NCBI GenBank assembly: GCA_035297265.1
Contig: DATGZH010000009.1
Span: 26,864 to 90,863 of the forward strand
DNA from: DATGZH01 sp035297265
GTDB lineage: Bacteria; Actinomycetota; Acidimicrobiia; Acidimicrobiales; RAAP-2
Length of the DNA stretch: 64,000 nt
Reading direction: 5' to 3'
The notes under the pieces were generated by a model. It worked only from the letters and a program-made list of their open reading frames with translations. It searched no databases and had not been told where the DNA came from. Made by a program: the position numbers and the translations under genes. Of the stretch, positions 9,182 through 18,337 are shown in pieces (the first letter of the stretch is position 1; every line of letters starts with the position of its first letter).

Positions 9182-10549
9182 TCAGCCGCCGCCGGATCCG
9201 CCCTCGCCGCCACCGGCGGGCGGACCACCCGCTCCCGGTCGGCCACCACCGGGCGGAGGTCCGCCGAACCCCTGACCGCCCAAGCCCGGACCCCCGGGGC
9301 CCGCACCGTTGCCCGCACCCTGCCCGCCGCCCGACGAACCGGCGCCCGACGAGCCGGTGCCCGACGTCCCGGACCCGGCGCCGGCCGGGGGGCCGCCGGT
9401 CGAACCCGACGAGCCTCCCGCCGGCCCGGTGCCCGACGAGCCCCCGGACGACGACCCGCCCGGGGGCGGGCCGGCCGGACCGATGCACACCGTGTCCGCC
9501 GTGAGCACACCCGAGTCCTGCTCGGCCTGGATGTGGACGTGGTCGCCCACCGCGAGGGACGACGCCGTGGTCGGACCGTTCGCCGTGACGTAGTCGGTCG
9601 CCGACGTCACGGCCACGGTCACGCTCCCGCTCTCCGTCTGCACCACGATGCTGCCACTCGAGATCGACGTCACGACGCCGTTCACCGCGGTGTAGGTGTC
9701 GCCCGAACCGCTCCCGTCGCTCGTGCCGTCACCGCTCCCCGTCGTGCCGGAGGTGCCCGTGCCCGCACCGGCCGAGGTCGTCCCCGTGCCCGACGAACCG
9801 GACGGCGGGCCGGAGGGTCCCGAGGACCCTGACGCCCCGGACGTCCCGCCACCGGTCCCCGCCGAGCCGCCCGACGGCGGGGCCGGCGCCAGGTGCACCG
9901 CCACCGCGTCGAGGAGCGACGACGTCGTGGCGTCGGGCTCGCCCAGCGCCACCAGCCGTCCGCCGGCGACGACGGCCGAGAGGCTGACCGACGTCTGGCC
10001 CTCGGCGAAGGTGGTCGAGGAGCTGACGGCGATCTCGTGGTCGTTGCCCTGCGGATCGACGACGGTGATCACCGAGCCGCTCACGGACACGACGGTCCCG
10101 CCGACCCGGTCGAGCAGGATGGCCACGGACTGGGCCACCGGCGCGCTCGGCGCCTCCGACGAGGCGCCGGACGACACCGGCCGGACGGCCACGTGCTCGC
10201 CGACGGCCACGCCGGTCGGCTGCCCGTCGGTCCCGGGCTCCGAGTAGGTGGTCGAGGCGGTGGTCCCGACGGTGACCGTCCCACGCGGGGTCGAGAGCGT
10301 GAAGCTCCCGCTGGCCACGGCGGTGACCGTCCCGCCCAGCCCCTGCGGCGGGACCTGCTGCGAGCCGCCCCCGGGTGGCGACGTCGAGCTCGAGCTGCTG
10401 GCCGAGGCGGCCATCCCGGCGGCTCCCGCCAGACCGACGACGACGGCCGCCGTGGCGACGCCGCCCCCGAGGGCGTACAGCCACGGCCGTACCCGTGACC
10501 CGGGGCCGGTCCGCCCCCGTCGATGGTTGCCCGTCGATGCTCCGCCCAT
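9182..10549 (-). CDS. Membrane-anchored DUF5666-like protein with Gly/Ser/Pro-rich tail
   Basis: 455 residues with a single membrane helix near residues 24-48 (LYALGGGVATAAVVVGLAGA). Three copies of a small beta domain follow, resembling DUF5666: GTVTAVASGSFTLSTPRG, GTVVSVSGSVITVVDPQG and GVVTSISSGSIVVQTESG, each followed by a VGEHV/VGDHV segment. Between and after them are long Gly/Ser/Thr/Pro linkers; the last 95 residues are almost pure Gly/Pro/Ser. ATG at 10549 has GGAGGGG upstream. It is divergent from the ECF sigma gene, with 176 bases between, and so may belong to that regulon (inference). Function unknown, extracytoplasmic. Confidence 0.75.
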   Translation of the reverse strand: MGGASTGNHRRGRTGPGSRVRPWLYALGGGVATAAVVVGLAGAAGMAASASSSSSTSPPGGGSQQVPPQGLGGTVTAVASGSFTLSTPRGTVTVGTTASTTYSEPGTDGQPTGVAVGEHVAVRPVSSGASSEAPSAPVAQSVAILLDRVGGTVVSVSGSVITVVDPQGNDHEIAVSSSTTFAEGQTSVSLSAVVAGGRLVALGEPDATTSSLLDAVAVHLAPAPPSGGSAGTGGGTSGASGSSGPSGPPSGSSGTGTTSAGAGTGTSGTTGSGDGTSDGSGSGDTYTAVNGVVTSISSGSIVVQTESGSVTVAVTSATDYVTANGPTTASSLAVGDHVHIQAEQDSGVLTADTVCIGPAGPPPGGSSSGGSSGTGPAGGSSGSTGGPPAGAGSGTSGTGSSGAGSSGGGQGAGNGAGPGGPGLGGQGFGGPPPGGGRPGAGGPPAGGGEGGSGGG

Positions 10550-10725
10550 GTCGACCCCTCCTCTCGACCGCCGCCCCGCAGGCGGCGGGCCTCCGTCACC
10601 ACCTACATCGGCCGAGTCGGCAGGTCGTTACAGGGAATCGGCGATCGAGAGGGATCTGGTCGCCACTGACACAAATTGACTGTGACACCGGGCCTCCCCG
10701 TGCGATGTAGTACAAGAGGAAGAGG

Positions 10726-11280
10726 GTGAGGGGAACGCAGAAGGACGTCGTCGAGGCGGCGCGCCGGGGGGACGGTGCCGCCTGGGAGGCGCTCTACCGT
10801 GAGGTGTATCCGAAACTGCATGCCTACCTGTCGCGTCGCGTCGGGCACGACCAGGCCGAGGACGCCGTCGCCGAGACGATGAGCCGGGCCGTGGCCAGCT
10901 TGCACCGTTTCCAATTCGGCCCCGCCGGCTTCGACGGCTGGGTCTTCGGCATCGCCCGCCATGTCGCCCTCGACCATCACCGGCGGGCCGTCCGCCGGCC
11001 GACCGAGGTGCTCGTCGGCCAGCGCTACTCGGCCGAGGTCGGCCAGCCACTCGACGCGGTGGCCGACGGGCTCATCCTCGACGACGACCACGCCGCGGTG
11101 CGGGCGGCCTTCGCCCGGCTCGACGACCGCGACCAAGAGCTCCTCCTCCTGCGGGTGGTGGGAGGTCTCTCGGCCGAGGCCACCGCGGAGGTCTTGCACA
11201 AGCGGGCCGGCGCGGTCCGCACCGCGCAGTCACGTGCCCTCGCCCGACTGCGCCAGCTGTTGGAGGCGCACGATGCCTAG
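10726..11280 (+). CDS. ECF-type sigma-70 family RNA polymerase sigma factor
   Basis: 184 residues. Region 2 covers about residues 10-75 (YPKLHAYLSRRVGHDQAEDAVAET..., then FDGWVFGIARHVALDHHRR, the DNA-melting part) and region 4 about 125-180 (DRDQELLLLRVVGGLSAEATAEVLHKRAGAVRTAQSRALARLR, a helix-turn-helix that reads the -35). It directs RNA polymerase to a small regulon. GTG 10726 follows a GAGGAAGAGG Shine-Dalgarno. A TTGACT hexamer at 10676-10681 may be part of its promoter. Its last 8 bases overlap the start of the next gene, the usual arrangement for a sigma/anti-sigma pair. Confidence 0.9.
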   Translation: MRGTQKDVVEAARRGDGAAWEALYREVYPKLHAYLSRRVGHDQAEDAVAETMSRAVASLHRFQFGPAGFDGWVFGIARHVALDHHRRAVRRPTEVLVGQRYSAEVGQPLDAVADGLILDDDHAAVRAAFARLDDRDQELLLLRVVGGLSAEATAEVLHKRAGAVRTAQSRALARLRQLLEAHDA

Positions 11281-12178
11281 CGCCACGCCGATATCCGACG
11301 ACCGGCTGCTCGACCTCCTGGGGGAGGCCCTCGCCCCGACGGTCAGCGAGCCCACGCCCGAGGGTCTGGCCGCGCTGCACGCCGCCCTGGCCGGTGGCGG
11401 TGACGACCGGGGCGCCGACATCGTCGTGCTCCGCGCCGCCACCCGTCGTCGCCGTCTCGGTTGGTCGAGCGTCGCCGCGGCCGCCGCCGTCTTCGTCTTC
11501 GTGATCACCCTCGCCGTCGTCGGCGGCAACTCGCGCAACACCAAGCTCTCCGATGTGCAGCTGGCGAGCGAGAAGCTCTCCCAGGCACTCCGCTCCAACT
11601 CGTCGTCGGCCACGACGGCGCACGACGTCGAGGTCCTCGTCGACCGGATCAACCGCGTGCCGCCGGACCAGCGGGCTCAACTGGGCACCCAGCCGAAGCA
11701 GCTCCTGGACCAGGCCTGCGACCACCTCTCGGGATCCCAGGGCGCCGGCCCGCCGGCGGTGTGCCACGCCCTGCCGGCGCTGCCCGGCCCCCCGCCGCAT
11801 CGGGCGGTCGGCGGAGGACCGGCGGGCACGCGCACGCAGGGCACGACGCCCCCGACCCGCGCCACGACGGGACAGCCACCTGCGGGGACCGGCGCCGGTG
11901 GCACCGGCGCCCCGCCCAACCGCGGGGCGTCGGGAGGGACGGGCTCGGGGGTGACGGGCACGAGCGTCCCGGCACCGACCAGGGGCAGTGGTTCCCCGCC
12001 GACAGGGACGTCGGGCGGAACCGCCCCCGGCGGGGGCGGGCCCGGCGGCCGGCCGCCGACGGGGAGCTCAGGTGGCACCCCACCGGGGGGTGAGCGTCCG
12101 GGTGGTCGACAGCAGGCGCCAGGTGGTCAACCGGGCGGCCAGCCGGGCGGCGGACCGCAAGGCGGCGGGGCCCGCTGA
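11273..12178 (+). CDS. Putative membrane anti-sigma factor with Gly/Pro-rich external domain
   Basis: 301 residues from ATG 11273, overlapping the sigma gene by 8 bases. Residues 1-60 are cytoplasmic, then one membrane helix (SSVAAAAAVFVFVITLAVVG), a short helical stretch with two Cys (CDHLS, VCHAL), and about 150 residues of Gly/Pro/Thr/Arg low complexity. Position and topology fit an anti-sigma factor. I see no HxxxCxxC zinc motif, so it is not a classical ZAS protein; this role is inferred from context. The low-complexity tail resembles that of the divergent DUF5666-like protein, which suggests both act at the cell surface. Confidence 0.65.
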   Translation: MPSATPISDDRLLDLLGEALAPTVSEPTPEGLAALHAALAGGGDDRGADIVVLRAATRRRRLGWSSVAAAAAVFVFVITLAVVGGNSRNTKLSDVQLASEKLSQALRSNSSSATTAHDVEVLVDRINRVPPDQRAQLGTQPKQLLDQACDHLSGSQGAGPPAVCHALPALPGPPPHRAVGGGPAGTRTQGTTPPTRATTGQPPAGTGAGGTGAPPNRGASGGTGSGVTGTSVPAPTRGSGSPPTGTSGGTAPGGGGPGGRPPTGSSGGTPPGGERPGGRQQAPGGQPGGQPGGGPQGGGAR

Positions 12179-12185
12179 GCCGTCC

Positions 12186-13610
12186 CTAGTCGGCGCCGGC
12201 CGGTGGGATGTTCTGGTTGATGTGGAAGAAGTTCTCGGGGTCGTAGCGCTGCTTCACGTGGGTGAGCCGGTCGAAGTTCCCCCGGTAGGAGGCACGGACG
12301 CGGTCGCTGCCCTCGTCCATCATGAAGTTGACGTACGCGCCCCCGGCTGACGTCGGGTGCAGCTCCTCCCAGTAGGCCTTGGCCCACTCGGTGATCAGCG
12401 GGGCGTTCTTCGGGTCAGGGTCGACTCCGACGATCACGCCGGCCCAGCCGCCGTCGCGGTAGGCGAAGGCCGTGGCGTCGTCGGCGACGCGGGCGGCCGC
12501 GCCGTCGATCGGGTACAGGTGCATCGTGGAGTGGCCGGTCGGCAGGCGTCGCCCGTACTTCAGGTGCACGTCGATGGCCTCGTCGGTGATGTCCTGGAAG
12601 AAGTCAGCCCGCCAGTACCACTGCAGCCCCGTCGGATAGAGGGGGTCGAAGACGCTCTGGAGCCCCGGGAACGGCACCTCGTGCAGCCCGACCACGAGCG
12701 GGTTGCCGAACGAGCGGATCGGGGCGAGCACGTCGTCGGCCCGGTCGTGGGGGCCCGTGTAGCACCAGACGATGCCGCAGGCGAGGCGACCCCACAGGTC
12801 CTCGGGGAACGGCGGCGCCGGCGGGACGGTGAGCAGGCCCAACCAGCCGCTCAGCTCCTCGGGGAGGGCCGGGAGCAGCTCGCGGTACCACCGCATGACG
12901 GCCGGCGCGTCCTCCAGGTCGTAGAGGACCGGACCGGCGATGACGACACCCCCCTCGCCGATGGGGTGGCAGGCGAACTCGAAGGACGTCACCACGCCGA
13001 AGTTCCCGCCGCCGCCGCGGAGGGCCCAGAAGAGGTCGGCGTGGGCGTCCCCGTCCGCCTTCACCTGGGAGCCGTCGGCCAGGACCACGTCGGCGGCGAG
13101 GAGGTTGTCGATGGTCAGGCCGAAACGGCGGGTCAGGTAGCCGATGCCGCCGCCGAGGGTGAGGCCCCCCACCCCGGTCGTGGACAAGAAGCCGGACGGC
13201 GTGGCCAGCCCGTGCTCCGCCGTCGCCGCATCGACGTCGTGCCAGGTGCACCCGCCGTCCACGCGCACGGTCCGCTTGGCCGGGTCGACGGTCACGCCGC
13301 GCATGGCCGAGAGGTCGATGACCAGGGCGTCGTCGGCGACACCGAGGCCGGCCGCGTTGTGGCCACCGCCGCGCACCGAGACGGCGACGCCGTGTTCGGC
13401 GGCGAAACGGACGCAGGCCGCCGCGTCGGCCGGGCCGGCGCAACGGGCGATGGCCGCCGGACGCCGGTCGATCATGCCGTTGTAGACGGCCCGCCGCTCG
13501 TCGTACTCGGCGTCGGCCGGCAACACGAGCGTGCCCTCCAGCTCGGCCGAGAGCTTCCCGTACGGGGCCGACCCCTGCTGGTGCTCGGACGTGGTGGTCG
13601 TGGACGACAT
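12186..13610 (-). CDS. FAD-binding oxidoreductase, BBE type (PCMH fold)
   Basis: 474 residues. The N-terminal FAD domain shows VSVRGGGHNAAGLGVADDAL, in which the His of RGGGH is the usual 8-alpha-histidyl flavin link, and GFLSTTGVGGLTLGGGIGYL. The C-terminal berberine-bridge-enzyme segment is RYDPENFFHINQNIPP. Members oxidise sugars, alkaloids or polyketides with O2, making H2O2; the substrate is unknown. A strong GAGGAGGAG site precedes ATG 13610. It lies 85 bases downstream of the large SARP-type regulator in the same direction, so it may be its target (inference). Confidence 0.9.
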   Translation of the reverse strand: MSSTTTTSEHQQGSAPYGKLSAELEGTLVLPADAEYDERRAVYNGMIDRRPAAIARCAGPADAAACVRFAAEHGVAVSVRGGGHNAAGLGVADDALVIDLSAMRGVTVDPAKRTVRVDGGCTWHDVDAATAEHGLATPSGFLSTTGVGGLTLGGGIGYLTRRFGLTIDNLLAADVVLADGSQVKADGDAHADLFWALRGGGGNFGVVTSFEFACHPIGEGGVVIAGPVLYDLEDAPAVMRWYRELLPALPEELSGWLGLLTVPPAPPFPEDLWGRLACGIVWCYTGPHDRADDVLAPIRSFGNPLVVGLHEVPFPGLQSVFDPLYPTGLQWYWRADFFQDITDEAIDVHLKYGRRLPTGHSTMHLYPIDGAAARVADDATAFAYRDGGWAGVIVGVDPDPKNAPLITEWAKAYWEELHPTSAGGAYVNFMMDEGSDRVRASYRGNFDRLTHVKQRYDPENFFHINQNIPPAGAD

Positions 13611-13695
13611 GGCTCCTCCTCACCTCGCTCGCCGGTCGCTCGCCGCCCGGCCTGCCTCACGACCCTACGAAGAGGGCGTTCGCAGAGCGTTCGCC

Positions 13696-16600
13696 TCAGG
13701 AGGGGACCTTGCCGGTGCTCGCCGAACGCCGCGCCGCCTGGTCGGCCAGGCACCTCGCCTCGATGGTGCGGCTCCCGTGGGCCCGGGCGAGGTCGAGCGC
13801 CCGGTCGAGGAGGCCCCCGGCCGCCGGCCCCGACGAGATGGCCGCCCGGAGCCGCAGGACCTCGGGCAGCCACCACTGGTCGTCGCGCTGCTCGGCCGCG
13901 GCCACCGCGCCGTCCAGCGCGGCGATGGCCTCCTCGGTGCGCCCGAGACCTTCCAGGACGACCGAGAGGAGGGACAGCCAGTAGGGCATGCGGGCGTAGG
14001 CCCCGTGGGACCGGAGCTGTCGGATGCCGAGGCGGATGTGGTCGAGGCCCGCCTCTCCGCCCTCCGCCCAGCCCCCGAGGATCAGCCCCCACTCTCCGTA
14101 GTAGGCGAATTCGTTGCGCTGGCAGAGCTCGCGCAGCTCGGCCGTGGTCGACGGGAGCGACGCCATGTCCCCACGGAGCTGGTCGGTGATCGCCTGGTAG
14201 CCGAGGGCGACCGCCAAGCTGTAGGGATGGACGGCGGCGCGCGCCCGCCGCAGGGCGTCGTCGGACCGGCAGACGGCCTCGTGTTCGTCACCGAGGAGCC
14301 AGTGGGCATGCGCCGCCCAACCCTGGGAGTGCACGTCGAGCCGGGTCCCGATCATGAGCGAGACCGTCTCGGCTGACGGCTCCAGCACGAGATCGAAGTG
14401 CGCCGCCGCCGACGCCAGCATCCCGAGGCTGAGCGACGTGCCGGCCACGGCGAAATGGGCCTGCGCCGCCAGCTCGGGGACGTCGCCGGCCAGGGCGAGG
14501 GAACGCTTCGCCACCTCGTAGGCCAGCCCCACCTTGCCCTGCACGAAGTAGACGCCGAACAGCCCCACGAGACTCCGTACGAGCACCGAGGTCTGGCCCA
14601 GCCCCTCGGCGAGCAGGGCGATCCGCTCGACCTGGGACTGCATCCGGGGCGAGGAGTAGCCGTCGACGGCGTTCAACGGGGCAGACATGGCCTGGAGGAC
14701 CTCGAGCTCGAGGGCGTCGCGGTCACGCCCACCGGGGAGCCGCTCCAGGAGCTCCAGGCTGCGTTGGTGGAGTCGGACCGCCTCGGCGTGGGCGAAGAGC
14801 GACTCCGCCAGCGCCGCCGCCTTGCGGTAGTAGAGGAAGGCCCGGCCCTCCTGGCCACCCCGGTCGTACTGCTCGGCGAGCTGGACCGCCACGACGTCGA
14901 CGTTGTCCGCATGGACCGCCTCGAGGCTCTGGGCGATGCGTCGGTGCAGGAGCCAGCGGCGCGCCGGGCTGATCTCCGCGTAGGCCACCTCGCGCAGGAG
15001 GTCGTGCGAGAAGTCGTAACTGCTCCGTCGTTCCCGGAGGATGCGCAGCCGCCAGAGCTCGTCGACCGCTTGCACCAAGGTGTCGTTGTCGACCTCGGCC
15101 GCTTGACTGAGCACGTCGAGGCGGAAGTCCCGGCCAATCGCCGCGGCGAGTCCGGCCACCTCACGGGCCTCCGGGGAGGCCTGGGCGAGGCGTTGCCGGA
15201 GGACCGACTGGAGGTCGGCGGCTGGCGTCGGGTCCCACGAGTCGGCGGTCTCGCGGAGGCTCCGGGCGGCCTCGACGACGAAGAGCGGGTAGCCGCCCGT
15301 CGCCGCTTGGAGGAGCTCGTCCTCGTCCGAGGCGAGGTCCCGGCCGAGCACGGCCCCAGCCAGTGCGCTCGTGCTCCCGGCGTCGAGCGGGGAGAGCTCG
15401 ACCTCTTGGACCAGCCCGGCCGACCGCAACCCGCGGAGCGTCGTGGCCACCTCCCGGTTCTCCTCGAGGTCGTCGCGCCGGGCGGTCGCCGCGATCAGGA
15501 GGGGCGCTTCCTTGGCCAGTCCCAGGGCGAAGACGAGCCACGCCACCGTCTCCTGGTCGCACCACTGCAGATCGTCCAGCACGAGCAGCGTCGGCCGGCC
15601 GGCACCGAGGACGGCGCGGACGAGCCCCTCGAAGAACCGGTGCTGCTGCCAGGCGGTGGCCGGCAGCCCCTCCCGCACGACGTCCAGCCGGTCGAGCGGT
15701 TCGACCGGGTCACCCCGACTGCCGGCCGAGGGCACGAGGCGGGCCACCTCGCCCCGCCACACCGCGTCCAGCGCGGCGACGGCCGGCTCGAGGGCCGGGC
15801 TCCGCAGCCACTCCGCGACCGGGGCGAGCGCCAGCCGTCGGGACTGACCGAAACACCGGGTCGCGGCGACGGCCGCGCCCTCCGCGCTCGCCAGAGCCGC
15901 CAGCTCGCCGACGAGCCGGCTCTTCCCCACGCCGGGCTCGCCGGAGACCACGAGCAAGCCGCTCGCCCCGTCGACGGCGGCCCGCCACGCACCGACGACG
16001 AGCTCGAGCTCGCGGTCCCGGCCCACGAAGCCCGACGTGGTGGCGGTCTGCGGCCCCGGTCGTGCGCTCAGGAGGGAGCCAGACGCTGCGACACCGGTCC
16101 GTCGGTCGAGCAGCCGATCGACGAAGGCGATCGTCTCGGCGTCCGGGGTGACGCCGAGCTCTCGCTCCAAGACGTCAGCACAGCGGTGGTAGGTGCTCAC
16201 GGCCGCCGCCCGGTCCCCGGACTCGGCTTGGAGGGCCATGAGCGTCCGGTACCCCATCTCTTCGAGGGGCGCCAGCTGCACCCGTCGGTGGGCGACGTCG
16301 ATCGCCCGGGCGAGGTTGCCCGCTTCGGTGTGGAGGCGCACGACGCCGTCGCACAGGTCGACGCACTTGCGCAACAGGGGGCGGCGCCCCTCGAGCACCC
16401 ACTCCTCGTAGGAGCCGGGCAGCAGCTCCCCGCGGTACTCGGCGATGGCCGACTCGGCGTGGGCCAGGAATCCCTCGTCGTCCCCGGCCGCTCTCGATGC
16501 GCACGCCCGCGCCCATTCCTGTTCGAACACGCGGACGTCGACCCGACACGACGGGCAGTCGTGCCAGCTCAAGGCGCTCGACTCGACCCGAAGCGACGGC

Positions 16601-16833
16601 TCCTCGCCGAGCAGGCTCCGCAGATGGTGCAGCTCGCGGCGGAGGTTCGTGCGGGCCTGTGCCTCGCTGGAGTCGGGCCAGAAGACGGCGGCCAGGTGCT
16701 GGCGCGGCTGGGGCGCCTCCGCGTGGAGGACGAGATAGGCCAAGAGCGCCAGGGACCGGGACGAGAAGGCCCGACCGGGGACCTCCGGGCCGCCACCGAT
16801 CCGCTGCTCGTTGAGAAGGTGGATGTCCAGCAT
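13696..16833 (-). CDS. SARP/BTAD-STAND ATPase transcriptional regulator
   Basis: 1045 residues. Order of domains: an OmpR-type winged helix (about 20-95; RSLALLAYLVLHAEAPQPRQ, NLRRELHHLRSLLGE), a bacterial transcriptional activator (BTAD) helical domain (about 100-245; ending ELGVTPDAETIAFVD), an AAA/STAND ATPase (about 275-560) with Walker A GEPGVGKSRL and Walker B LLVLDDLQWCD, and a long C-terminal TPR-like helical region. Such large activators respond to ligands or metabolite state and switch on nearby genes; ATP binding controls oligomerisation. The FAD oxidase downstream is the likeliest target. ATG at 16833 has only a weak GGAG 11 bases upstream. Confidence 0.87.
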   Translation of the reverse strand: MLDIHLLNEQRIGGGPEVPGRAFSSRSLALLAYLVLHAEAPQPRQHLAAVFWPDSSEAQARTNLRRELHHLRSLLGEEPSLRVESSALSWHDCPSCRVDVRVFEQEWARACASRAAGDDEGFLAHAESAIAEYRGELLPGSYEEWVLEGRRPLLRKCVDLCDGVVRLHTEAGNLARAIDVAHRRVQLAPLEEMGYRTLMALQAESGDRAAAVSTYHRCADVLERELGVTPDAETIAFVDRLLDRRTGVAASGSLLSARPGPQTATTSGFVGRDRELELVVGAWRAAVDGASGLLVVSGEPGVGKSRLVGELAALASAEGAAVAATRCFGQSRRLALAPVAEWLRSPALEPAVAALDAVWRGEVARLVPSAGSRGDPVEPLDRLDVVREGLPATAWQQHRFFEGLVRAVLGAGRPTLLVLDDLQWCDQETVAWLVFALGLAKEAPLLIAATARRDDLEENREVATTLRGLRSAGLVQEVELSPLDAGSTSALAGAVLGRDLASDEDELLQAATGGYPLFVVEAARSLRETADSWDPTPAADLQSVLRQRLAQASPEAREVAGLAAAIGRDFRLDVLSQAAEVDNDTLVQAVDELWRLRILRERRSSYDFSHDLLREVAYAEISPARRWLLHRRIAQSLEAVHADNVDVVAVQLAEQYDRGGQEGRAFLYYRKAAALAESLFAHAEAVRLHQRSLELLERLPGGRDRDALELEVLQAMSAPLNAVDGYSSPRMQSQVERIALLAEGLGQTSVLVRSLVGLFGVYFVQGKVGLAYEVAKRSLALAGDVPELAAQAHFAVAGTSLSLGMLASAAAHFDLVLEPSAETVSLMIGTRLDVHSQGWAAHAHWLLGDEHEAVCRSDDALRRARAAVHPYSLAVALGYQAITDQLRGDMASLPSTTAELRELCQRNEFAYYGEWGLILGGWAEGGEAGLDHIRLGIRQLRSHGAYARMPYWLSLLSVVLEGLGRTEEAIAALDGAVAAAEQRDDQWWLPEVLRLRAAISSGPAAGGLLDRALDLARAHGSRTIEARCLADQAARRSASTGKVPS

Positions 16834-16935
16834 GGCCAGGCCGCTCCACTCCGTTCGGACTGGGCCAGCCTACGAAGAACGCTGGTCGGCCGGCGGTTTC
16901 TGGGACGGGGCTGGGAAGCGCACCATGGGTCGACG

Positions 16936-17532
16936 TCAGGCGGAGGCGGCGCGGCCGACCTCATTGAAGGAATGGACCACCGGCTCCCCCCGCCAGCCGA
17001 GGCGGGTCACCGATCCCGTGGCGAGGTAGAGGCGCCAGACCGCCGCGGGACCAGCCCCGAGGGCCCAGACCACGGCCGCTTTGATCGGGGTCACGTGGCT
17101 CACCACCACCACGTGGCGGTCGTCGCTGCGGGCCTCGCCGTCGGGGCCGACGAAGAGCTCCTCGCACGCCGCGGCGACACGCTCCACCACCGCGTCGAGC
17201 GACTCGCCGCCCGCCGCCGCGAACTGCGGATCGCTCCGCCAGCGGCGCCAGACGTCGAGCGGCACGTCGGCCAACACCTCACCGTCGTGCTCGCCGTAGT
17301 CCATCTCGATCCAGCGGTCGTCCACCTCGACCGTGAGGCCGGGGGCGAGGGCCGCCGCGGTCTGGCGGGCCCGCACGAGCGGGCTCGACACCACCCGGGC
17401 CACGTCGCCGAGGACGCCGTGCAGCGCGGTCGCCTCGCGTTCGCCGCGCTCGGTCAGCGGCAGGTCCAGGCGCCCGACGAGGCGCCGGGAGGCGTTGCCG
17501 GTCGACTCGCCGTGCCGTACAAGGATCAGCAC
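16936..17532 (-). CDS. Histidine phosphatase family protein
   Basis: 198 residues of the phosphoglycerate-mutase-like fold. The phosphohistidine motif is LVRHGES (Arg6-His7-Gly8), followed by VSSPLVRARQTA, WIEMDYGEHDGE and the second catalytic His in VVVVSHVTPIKAA. Family members remove phosphate from small molecules (for example alpha-ribazole phosphate or phosphosugars). It follows the zinc-ribbon protein by 43 bases, a conserved actinobacterial pairing in which the phosphatase is sometimes fused to RNase H; here it stands alone. Confidence 0.88.
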   Translation of the reverse strand: MLILVRHGESTGNASRRLVGRLDLPLTERGEREATALHGVLGDVARVVSSPLVRARQTAAALAPGLTVEVDDRWIEMDYGEHDGEVLADVPLDVWRRWRSDPQFAAAGGESLDAVVERVAAACEELFVGPDGEARSDDRHVVVVSHVTPIKAAVVWALGAGPAAVWRLYLATGSVTRLGWRGEPVVHSFNEVGRAASA

Positions 17533-17575
17533 CGTCGCCGCGGGCGGCCCGTCGACCGTGTGCCGCGGCCGCCGC

Positions 17576-18331
17576 TCACCCGTGGGCTGGCGGCACGAGG
17601 ATGCGCCCGCACTGCTCGCAGGTGATGACGGTCCCCGGCTGAATGTGACGGATGCGGTCGACCTCGACCGCCGCGAGCTCGAGGTGACAGCCCGAGCACC
17701 GCTTGCCTACGAGCCGAGCCGCGCCGACGCCACCGAGGCGCTCGCGCAGCGTCTCGTAGAGCCTGACGAGGTCGGGCGGGACCCCCGACACCTCCATCTT
17801 GCGGGTCATCTCGAGGGCGCTGATCTCGGTGTCCATCGACACCTCCGCCGCGGCCACCGCCGCCCCGAACATGGCCACCGCGTCGAGCAGCTCGGCCCGC
17901 ACGAGCACCATCGAGGCGAGCTCGGCGTCGATCGGCTCCTGCTCCTCCATGACCGCCAGGGCCTGTTCCTCGAGCAGCGACTGGCGCTGCTGGAGGTGGG
18001 CCACCTCCTCCTGCATGGCCTGGAGGTCCCGCGCCGCCCCGCCCCGACTGCCGTAGAGGTGGTCCTCGAGCGTCCGCCGGCGCTCCCCGGTCGCCTCGGC
18101 CTGGTTCTCGAGCTCGACCTGGCGCTCGAAGAGCTGCTTGCGGCCGCCCGAGAGGCTGAGCGAGCGCTGCTCGAGCTCGGCCAGCTTCTGGTGGGCCTCG
18201 GCCAGCTGCAGCCGCTCGGGCAGGTTGGCCCGGCGATAGCGGAGCTGGGCGATGCCGGTGTCGAGGTCCTGCACCCGGAGCAGCGACTCGAACGGACCGT
18301 TGCCGGCGGTGCTCTGCGTCTCAACCGCCAC
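17576..18331 (-). CDS. Coiled-coil zinc-ribbon protein (zf-RING_7, CT398-like)
   Basis: 251 residues. Residues about 15-185 form a long antiparallel coiled coil rich in Glu, Gln, Leu and Arg; the C-terminal zinc ribbon has CSGC and CEQC, spaced about 30 residues apart. This architecture is shared with chlamydial CT398/CdsZ and actinobacterial C4-type zinc ribbon proteins, whose role is poorly known; nucleic-acid binding and secretion chaperoning have been proposed. Neighbours are NUDIX (6 bases upstream) and the histidine phosphatase (43 bases downstream), all co-directional. Confidence 0.82.
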   Translation of the reverse strand: MAVETQSTAGNGPFESLLRVQDLDTGIAQLRYRRANLPERLQLAEAHQKLAELEQRSLSLSGGRKQLFERQVELENQAEATGERRRTLEDHLYGSRGGAARDLQAMQEEVAHLQQRQSLLEEQALAVMEEQEPIDAELASMVLVRAELLDAVAMFGAAVAAAEVSMDTEISALEMTRKMEVSGVPPDLVRLYETLRERLGGVGAARLVGKRCSGCHLELAAVEVDRIRHIQPGTVITCEQCGRILVPPAHG

Positions 18332-18337
18332 CGACGG

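Noticed and set aside
14398..17625. 1075-codon plus-strand open frame
   Set aside because: It lies opposite the SARP/STAND regulator, which has clear domains; the plus frame has no recognisable motif and shadow-type composition.
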